A stretch of 11,139 bases of DNA, from positions 1 through 11,139 of the forward strand of contig JAIRMP010000096.1 in NCBI GenBank assembly GCA_031258615.1, read 5' to 3'. The stretch's first letter is position 1. Each line of letters opens with the position of its first letter. Source of the stretch: Spirochaetaceae bacterium. GTDB lineage: Bacteria > Spirochaetota > Spirochaetia > Treponematales > Breznakiellaceae. Position numbers and translations under genes: made by a program. Shown piece after piece: positions 6,134-11,139 of the stretch. Below the pieces are notes generated by a model that was not told where the DNA came from, searched no databases, and was given only the letters and a program-made list of their open reading frames with translations.

Positions 6134-7654
6134 ATGAATAAACTCTTTTATGGTGATAACTTGACTATAATGCGGATGTTGCCTGCTGACAGTGTGGATT
6201 TAATATATCTTGATCCTCCATTCAATAGTAACAGAAGTTATAATCTGCTGTACAAAAATACAACAGGTTTGCCTATCCCCGAACAAATAGAGGCTTTCTG
6301 CGATACATGGGAACTTGATTATGAGAAATCTGAAATGGCTTATGATATACCTAATATTATGCAGAAATACGGCATTAAAAATGACGTCGTTCAATTTTGG
6401 TATTATTTAATACTGGCTTTAAAAAGTACGAATCCAAAATTGTTGGCATATTTAGTTTATATGACAATTAGGCTCATAGAAATGCACCGTATTTTAAAAT
6501 CAACGGGTTCGATTTATTTACATTGTGATCCTACCGCAAGCCATTATCTAAAAATAGTAATGGATAGTATTTTCGGACATGAAAATTTCAGAAATGAGAT
6601 AGCATGGTGTTATAAATCACGGCCACAATCAAAAAGATATTTTGGTAAAAAACATGATACAATATTATTTTATTCAAAAACAGAAAATTATTATTTTAAT
6701 TGGCAGAGTGCGGCACGGCCCTTGTCAGAAACTACTATAAAAAAATATCGTTTGTCTGATACCGATGGTCGAAAATATCGTCTTGAGGGCAGAGGGATTA
6801 CCGGAAGTCCTATTAGATCAGCGAAAGATGTTGATCCAAGATGGGAAGAAACAAATCCTCTATTAGTTGTCAGGGATTATTTGGATGAAAAGATTGGGGT
6901 TGCTTTGGAAGACTGGTGGCAAATAGATATAATTAATCAATCTTCAAAAGAACGATTGGGTTATCCAACTCAGAAACCGCTTGCTTTGTTAGAAATAATT
7001 GTAAAAGCCTCATCAAGAGAAAGCGATGTTGTTCTTGATCCGTTTTGCGGGTGTGGCACTACAATAGAAGCCGCAATAAAAAATCATCGGCAATGGATAG
7101 GCTGTGATATTGCTATACACTCAATAAAACTGATCCAAGATACTAGAATACAGAAATATGGCTTTAATGAAGATGTTGAATATACCATTGAAGGCATCCC
7201 GCAATCAACCGAACAAGCACAATATCTATTTGAGCAAGATCCCTTTCAGTTTCAATATTGGGCTGTCGAAAAGACAGGAGGGTTTTGTTCAAATAGAAAG
7301 ACGGCCGATAAGGGAATTGACGGAAGAATTTATTTTGAAACAGATAAAACACTATGCAGCATGGTTTTATCTGTTAAAGGTGGAAATATTAAACCGGGAG
7401 ATATACGAGATTTAAGAGGTGTTCTTGAACGTGAAAATGGGACTGAATTGGCTGGTTTTATATGTCTAAAAAATCCTACGAAAGCAATGATACAAGAAGC
7501 GGATGCAGCCGGATATTATGAATATCACGGTGTAAAATATCCCCGGATACAAATACTAACAATAGAGGATATTTTTAATAATAAAAAATGGTATTGTCCT
7601 TCTGTTGTAAAACAGGTGAGAAAAGATAAAGGGCAAACATTTTTAGCATTATAG
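6134..7654 (+). CDS. Beta-class DNA methyltransferase fused to PD-(D/E)XK nuclease-like domain
   Basis: 506-residue protein. The catalytic motif IV (D27-P-P-F) comes first, a target-recognition segment follows, and the S-adenosylmethionine motif I (LDPFCGCGTT, D302 to T310) comes last, the beta-class order of N6-adenine/N4-cytosine methyltransferases. The C-terminal 130 residues form a second domain: WAVEKTGG, ADKGIDGRIYF with D396, LSVKGG with K415, then IRDLRGVLERE and YPRIQILTIEDIF. This resembles Mrr-like restriction-endonuclease domains fused to methyltransferases in many bacteria; the acidic residue of the usual ExK is Ser here (S-V-K). It could be a one-chain restriction-modification enzyme or a methyltransferase with an inactive DNA-binding tail. 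The start at 6134 follows the promoter; upstream codons look non-coding. The gene is strongly AT-rich against GC-rich neighbours, a sign of transfer. No partner gene is present. Confidence 0.9.
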   Translation: MNKLFYGDNLTIMRMLPADSVDLIYLDPPFNSNRSYNLLYKNTTGLPIPEQIEAFCDTWELDYEKSEMAYDIPNIMQKYGIKNDVVQFWYYLILALKSTNPKLLAYLVYMTIRLIEMHRILKSTGSIYLHCDPTASHYLKIVMDSIFGHENFRNEIAWCYKSRPQSKRYFGKKHDTILFYSKTENYYFNWQSAARPLSETTIKKYRLSDTDGRKYRLEGRGITGSPIRSAKDVDPRWEETNPLLVVRDYLDEKIGVALEDWWQIDIINQSSKERLGYPTQKPLALLEIIVKASSRESDVVLDPFCGCGTTIEAAIKNHRQWIGCDIAIHSIKLIQDTRIQKYGFNEDVEYTIEGIPQSTEQAQYLFEQDPFQFQYWAVEKTGGFCSNRKTADKGIDGRIYFETDKTLCSMVLSVKGGNIKPGDIRDLRGVLERENGTELAGFICLKNPTKAMIQEADAAGYYEYHGVKYPRIQILTIEDIFNNKKWYCPSVVKQVRKDKGQTFLAL

Positions 7655-7671
7655 TAAGAGCAAAAATACTG

Positions 7672-7680
7672 CGCATAACG
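7672..7680. repeat. CGCATAACG direct repeat, right copy
   Basis: Exact second copy of the sequence at 5592-5600, 18 bp behind the methyltransferase stop codon and at the point where AT-rich sequence gives way to GC-rich sequence. It is followed by GGACTGCACC, but no complementary half that would complete an attC-like hairpin was found in the next 120 bp. Confidence 0.4.
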
Positions 7681-7723
7681 GGACTGCACCAGGTCTTTGG
7701 CCGGGTTTTTGAGCAGGCCGGTG

Positions 7724-8276
7724 TCAAATCATTGGGCGGCAGCCTACCATCGCCATCTTAGCCTGATAATCGCCTTGGGCGGTCTTTATCCGGTCGCGGC
7801 ACTCTCCCATCTTTTTGTAGGCGTCCGCAGCCCGTTTACCGTACACGCCGGCCACGACAACAGCCGGAATGGTACCGAACGGGAATATCCAGGTGTAAGC
7901 CGGGGTTGTCGCCGCCACCGTAACATCGTAATTGTAGTCCGCCGATGCCTTGTGTCCAACTCGCGCTGGGCTTCGGCTATATCGTCATTCAATTGCTTGA
8001 TATCCGACTCGTTCAGGCGGTACTTGTCATAGTATTTCTTGCTGAGCCCGTGTTGAGCCCGGACTTCCCGTCCTGTCCGTTCATCGTTACATTGTCCGCC
8101 AGCGTTTCCTCCAGAAAGACTTTGATCCCTGAGCAAACCTTGTCGCAGGCTTCAACATAACCGCCTATATTTTTAAGCAGGATATCCACCAGCGCGGCGC
8201 ATTGTTCCTGCGCTTTCCGCTGGCTGTACCGCGCGTCGTCAAACAGCAGAATACCGGGTACATTTTCTTTTTTCAT
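7724..8276 (-). pseudogene. Frameshifted relic resembling an alpha-helical pore-forming toxin
   Basis: A well-formed start (ATG at 8276, AAGGAG 6 nt upstream) opens MKKENVPGILLFDDARYSQR and a helical region (ALVDILLKNIGGYVEACDKV, GIKVFLEETLADN). A frameshift near 8040-8060 leads to KKYYDKYRLNESDIKQLNDD and AEAQRELDT. A second shift near 7945-7953 leads to DYNYDVTVAATTPAYTWIFP, GTIPAVVVAGVYG and KRAADAYKKMGECRDRI. Long helices around one central hydrophobic hairpin ending in AGVYG are typical of the Hbl/Nhe, MakA and XaxA group of pore-forming toxins. The C-terminal helices are missing: the frame ends at 7724, about 45 bp from the right CGCATAACG copy. No intact toxin can be made. Family assignment is by eye and moderate at best. 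Confidence 0.45.
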
Positions 8277-8302
8277 ACAATACTCCTTGCCCCATAGGGA
8301 CT

Positions 8303-8340
8303 GCCCAAGCCGTTTCCCGGCTTGGGCTTGTCAGACAAGC
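8303..8340. repeat. Two adjacent perfect hairpins
   Basis: GCCCAAGCCG (8303-8312) and CGGCTTGGGC (8318-8327) form a 10-bp stem with a 5-nt loop. Immediately behind, GCTTGT (8326-8331) and ACAAGC (8335-8340) form a 6-bp stem with a 3-nt loop; the two stems share two bases. They lie just upstream of the toxin relic start on the minus strand. No T tract follows. Confidence 0.7.
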
Positions 8341-8406
8341 AAGGCGGGACAGGGCGGCGCATCCTGCGCGTCTCAAATCCCTGCCGCGCCGCCCCGCGTG
8401 CTGTCG

Positions 8407-8434
8407 GCGGAACGGGGACAGCCCCCGTCCCGCC
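8407..8434. repeat. Dispersed hairpin repeat, copy 1
   Basis: GCGGAACGGGG, a short loop, then CCCCCGTCCCGCC, forming a GC-rich stem with one A/C mismatch. Nearly the same element recurs at 8566-8593, with the loop changed but both arms kept, as in REP-like palindromic elements. Confidence 0.6.
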
Positions 8435-8565
8435 TTCATAAAACCCAGCGCCCGGTTACGCCCCGCCTTAGCCCATGTCCTTATGCGTCTTCGCTCGGTC
8501 TCCGCAGAGACCCTTTCGACATTCAAAGCGGGCGTTCTACCCTCACTGATAAATTGTTTCGCAAA

Positions 8566-8593
8566 GCGGAACGGGGCCAATCCCCGTCCCGCC
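8566..8593. repeat. Dispersed hairpin repeat, copy 2
   Basis: GCGGAACGGGG, loop CCAAT, CCCCGTCCCGCC. It matches copy 1 at 8407-8434 in both arms, including the same A/C mismatch, and has a different loop. The offset of 159 bp and identical orientation suggest duplication of a REP-like unit. Confidence 0.6.
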
Positions 8594-8597
8594 AATT

Positions 8598-8633
8598 CCC
8601 GGCAAAGGCAAACTTGTTTGCCCGTGCGCCGGG
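8598..8633 (-). other. Two-tier hairpin behind the lipoprotein gene
   Basis: Outer arms CCCGGC (8598-8603) and GCCGGG (8628-8633) enclose inner arms GGCAAA (8607-8612) and TTTGCC (8617-8622). It begins 14 nt after the lipoprotein stop codon. There is no T tract on the minus strand, so it is not a standard intrinsic terminator, although it could protect or delimit the mRNA end. Confidence 0.4.
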
Positions 8634-8647
8634 AGACACGTTTTGAA

Positions 8648-10384
8648 TTAGGCGCTGCCCGCTGCCGCTACCGTACTGTTAATCACGACATCCTGGCTAG
8701 CGGTTGTTGACGCAGTGAAATTTCCTTGGGTTGTGCCGCCGAGCTGAACAAGCTTACCGGTGGCATTTAGGTAATCACCAGCTACCAGGCCGCCGTTGAC
8801 AATCGTCTTGCCGCCAATCACCAAGCTGTTGAGTCCACCTATTGCGGTTCCGCCGGCTCCCGCGCCTGCTAAGACTTTCGAGGAGGTAGCGGCAAATGCC
8901 AGCTTTGCAGGATTAGTCCCGCTTATAAGCGTAATTCCGCCCGCCGCCGTCGTGCCATCTCCCGCAAGGTTAATCGTCGTATTCGCCGCGATGGTCAGCG
9001 CGTTGGAATCGCCCGCCGCCTGCGTGATGACCGCGCCCGCGCCGCCGGCTTTGAGGCCCGTCGCGTTCGTACCGTCGGCGGTAATCGTCGCGCCTTCCGG
9101 CGCGCTCAAAATCGTTACGGTGCCGGCGGTTGTAGTTTGGGCTGTCGCCCCCCACGCGCCCGTGATGGTTGTCGCGCCCGCTACCAGCTTGCCCGCGCCC
9201 TCAATCTTGGCCACGACGGTCTCGCTAGCTGTTGCCAGCACCAGACTCGCGGTATCTTCAAGCACGATAGTCCCCGCGTTGGTGATTTTCTTGCCGGCCT
9301 TGACGACAATTTTCGCGCTTTCGGGAATGATTACGCTTTGCCCCGCCGCGAGCGCGATGTCATCGTTCAGTGTCCAGCCGTCCGTGCCCATCTTGGAGAA
9401 GGTCAGGTCGATGTCGGAAATGACATCTTGACTGCCCTTTTTGTAGGTTACGGTCTTGCCGTCCGCGTCGGTAACAGCCGTGGCGCTGAACCGCGCCCCG
9501 GCCGGCACGATAATGTCCGCCGCCAGTTTCGCGATAGTGCCAACCACCACGGAGGCTTTGCCGCCCAGCGTAACCGTCACCCCCGCGCCCGCAAAGGCAG
9601 CGGCGGACGCGCTAAGAGTCCCGTTCACCGTGAGGGTTGTTACCGAATCCAGGTCATCGCTCGTGCTAAGCGCTACGCCCGGCCCGACGATGAGGCTCGT
9701 TGCGGTTTCGGCTACATTGTTTATTACACGCACGCTCGGCGTTGTCCGCCCCGCATACTCAAGCGCGGCCGGCGAACCGACCGCCGCCAATGTCGCGGAC
9801 GGCGTAAGGGTGGTTACCGTAAGGGAAACACTGCCGTTCCCCTTCCGGCTCACCCATGCCCCTACCTTGGTCACATCGTCGACCGCAGCGGTTGTCACAA
9901 GCGTCGCCGCTTTTTGGATCGTTACCCCGCCAAGTTTCTTCGCGCCGTCAAACAGTGTGTCATCAGACACGGTCAAAGAGCCGACTTCCACAACCAGCGT
10001 CCCTCCTCCGCTGAGGAAAGCGCCCGGGGTAAAGTCCCCGCCGATGAACACGACCAGCCTTCCGTTTACCACGACCTTGTTTGTCAGGGTAATGTTGCCT
10101 CCAACACCACCAAGGTACAGCGTCTTGGTGGCAGGCACCGTGATGTCCACGCCCGGGGCAGCCTCATAAGCGATGTTGCTGTAAACCCCGGCGGTGTCGG
10201 CAAGCATAGCCACCAACGCCGCATCGCTGGATGCCTCAACCGTGTCGGCGGGCGGCTGGAAACTTCCCGGCGCCGGCACCTCCTTGTTTACGTACACGGT
10301 TTCCGTGTCCGAGTCCGTCGGGCAACCGATTAAAACCAATGACGCGCTCAACAGAACGGTCATACCAAAAAAGAACTTTTTCAT
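8648..10384 (-). CDS. Ala/Thr/Gly/Val-rich surface lipoprotein
   Basis: 578-residue predicted lipoprotein. Residues 1-20 form a signal peptide (MKKFFFGMTVLLSASLVLIG), and C21 would be the lipidated cysteine of the lipobox LIGC. A polar tether (PTDSDTETVYVNKEVP) follows, as in spirochaete lipoproteins. The rest is low in complexity, dominated by A, T, G, V and S, almost without cysteine, with many short beta-strand-like runs ending in G or N (VVNGRLVVFIGGDF, LTVNGTLSASAAAF, LVIGGKTIVNGGLV). That pattern suggests a right-handed beta-helix or similar repetitive fold on the cell surface; adhesion or a structural role is conceivable but not shown. The start at 10384 is supported by GGGAGGAC about 6 nt upstream; the open frame back to 10462 is not needed. 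The gene stands alone and is distinctly GC-rich. Confidence 0.88.
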   Translation of the reverse strand: MKKFFFGMTVLLSASLVLIGCPTDSDTETVYVNKEVPAPGSFQPPADTVEASSDAALVAMLADTAGVYSNIAYEAAPGVDITVPATKTLYLGGVGGNITLTNKVVVNGRLVVFIGGDFTPGAFLSGGGTLVVEVGSLTVSDDTLFDGAKKLGGVTIQKAATLVTTAAVDDVTKVGAWVSRKGNGSVSLTVTTLTPSATLAAVGSPAALEYAGRTTPSVRVINNVAETATSLIVGPGVALSTSDDLDSVTTLTVNGTLSASAAAFAGAGVTVTLGGKASVVVGTIAKLAADIIVPAGARFSATAVTDADGKTVTYKKGSQDVISDIDLTFSKMGTDGWTLNDDIALAAGQSVIIPESAKIVVKAGKKITNAGTIVLEDTASLVLATASETVVAKIEGAGKLVAGATTITGAWGATAQTTTAGTVTILSAPEGATITADGTNATGLKAGGAGAVITQAAGDSNALTIAANTTINLAGDGTTAAGGITLISGTNPAKLAFAATSSKVLAGAGAGGTAIGGLNSLVIGGKTIVNGGLVAGDYLNATGKLVQLGGTTQGNFTASTTASQDVVINSTVAAAGSA

Positions 10385-10865
10385 AAAAAAGTCCTCCCTA
10401 AAATAAAATAAGCCCTCCCCTACGGGACAGCCTGGGCCGGGCCCGTTTCGAGCCATGCCCATTTATAAAAGAGGACAAGACGCGAAAAAAGCGTTACCCT
10501 TTTCCTTGTCTTGACAACCCCGGTTACGGCCAGCTTTCCTAGGGCCAGACCGCCTCCGGGGTTTCCCTCATTATTTTCAAATACTATGAGGGGGGAAGCC
10601 TCCCCCCTGCCTCCAGCCATCACGAAACCGCGCCGCACTTCGTGCTTAGGCGGTTTCGCGCCGTCTTCCGGCACCCCCCTCCCTAGGGGTTCCACCCCAA
10701 AAACCCCCCCGCATCAAGGAGTGGAGTTTGCAGCGCAAACTCCAGAAGCAGGGCGCAGCCCTGCGGCCGCAACCCCCCGCCGCTATCCCCTGCCGGCGGC
10801 CCCCGCCCGAAATACCGGGCATACCACATATAGTAGCGGTCAAAACAACCCCTACCAAATATATG
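10385..10865. other. Hairpin-rich intergenic stretch without genes
   Basis: About 480 bp with no supportable gene. Structures seen include a palindrome TTGTC-TT-GACAA (10506-10517), GGGGGG-AAGCCT-CCCCCC (10590-10607), and two adjacent hairpins at 10723-10764. A G-rich minus-strand run between about 10675 and 10710 has four G tracts and could form a quadruplex. A clear lipoprotein promoter was not found; TATAAA on the minus strand near 10465-10470 is the best -10 candidate and has no good -35. Confidence 0.5.
10723..10764. repeat. Pair of adjacent perfect hairpins
   Basis: GGAGTTTGC (10723-10731) and GCAAACTCC (10735-10743) form a 9-bp stem with a 3-nt loop; GCAGGGC (10748-10754) and GCCCTGC (10758-10764) form a 7-bp stem with a 3-nt loop. 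The four-base gap and identical loop size suggest one composite palindromic element. Confidence 0.75.
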
Positions 10866-11139
10866 GATGCAAACCTGCATTCAGCCTAGATGCAAACCCG
10901 CATTCAGCCTGAATGCAAACCCGCATCCAGCCTGAATGCAAACCCGCATTCAGCCTGAATGCAAACCCGCATCCGGCCTGAATGCAAACCCGCATCCGGC
11001 CTGAACGCGAACCCGCGTCCGGCCTGAACGCGAACCCGCGTCCCGCCTGAACGCGAACCCGCGTCCCGCCTGAACGCGAACCCGCGTCCCGCCTGAACGC
11101 GAACCCGCGTCCCGCCTGAACGCGAACCCGCGTCCCGCC
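10866..11139. repeat. 23-bp tandem array with a hairpin in every unit, running off the window
   Basis: Eleven full 23-bp units and a twelfth cut by the window end. Each unit holds a short dyad around an AACC-centred loop: ATGC-AAACCC-GCAT in units 1-6 and ACGCG-AACC-CGCGT in units 7-12. The left arm T and right arm A change together to C and G, so pairing is preserved, and the loop-closing A/C mismatch becomes a G/C pair. The tail of the unit drifts stepwise from TCAGCCT through CCGGCCT to CCCGCCT, and the last units are identical. Units abut without spacers, so this is not a CRISPR array. The 23-bp period breaks any reading frame, so it is not coding. Confidence 0.95.

Larger units (their letters stand above)
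8277..8647. other. GC-rich gene-free stretch with clustered hairpins
   Basis: About 370 bp with no gene I can support. The minus-strand frame 8239-8595 contains two similar MAGRGLAPFR and KAGRGLSPFR segments, but these arise from a repeated DNA hairpin rather than from a protein. The stretch separates the toxin relic from the lipoprotein gene and contains the individual hairpins and repeats listed separately. Confidence 0.6.

Noticed and set aside
8239..8595. 118-residue minus-strand frame with repeated GRGL[AS]PFR
   Set aside because: The repeated peptides come from the duplicated DNA palindrome, and the frame overlaps the true start of the toxin relic.
9137..10333. 398-residue plus-strand open frame
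   Set aside because: It lies opposite the lipoprotein gene and is Arg-rich, as expected from the complement of GC-rich codons. The minus frame has a signal peptide, lipobox and ribosome-binding site.
10675..10710. G-quadruplex motif on the minus strand
   Set aside because: Four G tracts are present, but one loop is about 11 nt, outside the usual limits, and C runs nearby would compete.
10420..10912. Several overlapping open frames on both strands
   Set aside because: They are long only because the DNA is GC-rich. They lack ribosome-binding sites and run through hairpins and the start of the tandem array.
10866..11139. CRISPR array
   Set aside because: Units abut with no unique spacers, and no cas genes are present.

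Overview
The window looks like accessory sequence from an anaerobic spirochaete, most likely a Treponema of the termite-gut type. The main reasons are a spirochaete-style lipoprotein (lipobox LIGC followed by a Ser/Asp/Thr tether), an anaerobic nitrogen-oxide detoxification operon of the Hcp/HcpR kind, and an intergenic landscape full of hairpins, degraded genes and tandem repeats. This placement rests on family resemblance read by eye, not on a search.

Region 1 (48-4331) is a coherent stress-response locus. On the minus strand lie hybrid cluster protein (hcp), a dicluster-type ferredoxin protein, a small Cys-rich zinc-ribbon protein and a minimal siroheme/[4Fe-4S] nitrite/sulfite reductase. 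A Crp/Fnr regulator of the HcpR type diverges from hcp. Hcp and the siroheme enzyme would reduce NO, hydroxylamine or nitrite, the ferredoxin would supply electrons, and the regulator would sense the stress. The shared hcp-regulator intergenic region carries a dyad (GTTG-N6-CAAC) centred at -41.5 from the hcp start predicted from a TATATT -10 box, the classic class II activator position. The last gene also has its own sigma70-like promoter.

Region 2 (4317-5541) holds an intact small retropepsin-like aspartic protease that overlaps the regulator tail to tail. Behind it are decayed genes: a VYxN heptad-repeat protein with at least two frameshifts and one in-frame stop, and the C-terminal half of an XRE-type regulator. 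A 17-G tract joins these two.

Region 3 (about 5592-7680) is AT-rich and looks acquired. It carries one intact gene, a beta-class DNA methyltransferase fused to a PD-(D/E)XK (Mrr-like) nuclease domain. A near-consensus promoter sits so close to the ATG that the mRNA should be leaderless. The segment is bracketed by a 9-bp direct repeat, CGCATAACG, with a hairpin at the left copy, which hints at a cassette.

Region 4 (7724-8647) has a twice-frameshifted, C-terminally truncated gene resembling alpha-helical pore-forming toxins, then GC-rich hairpin and repeat sequence without genes.

Region 5 (8648-11139) has a 578-residue Ala/Thr/Gly/Val-rich surface lipoprotein, a gene-free hairpin-rich stretch, and a 23-bp tandem array running off the right edge. 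The hairpin in each unit of that array is preserved by compensatory base changes.
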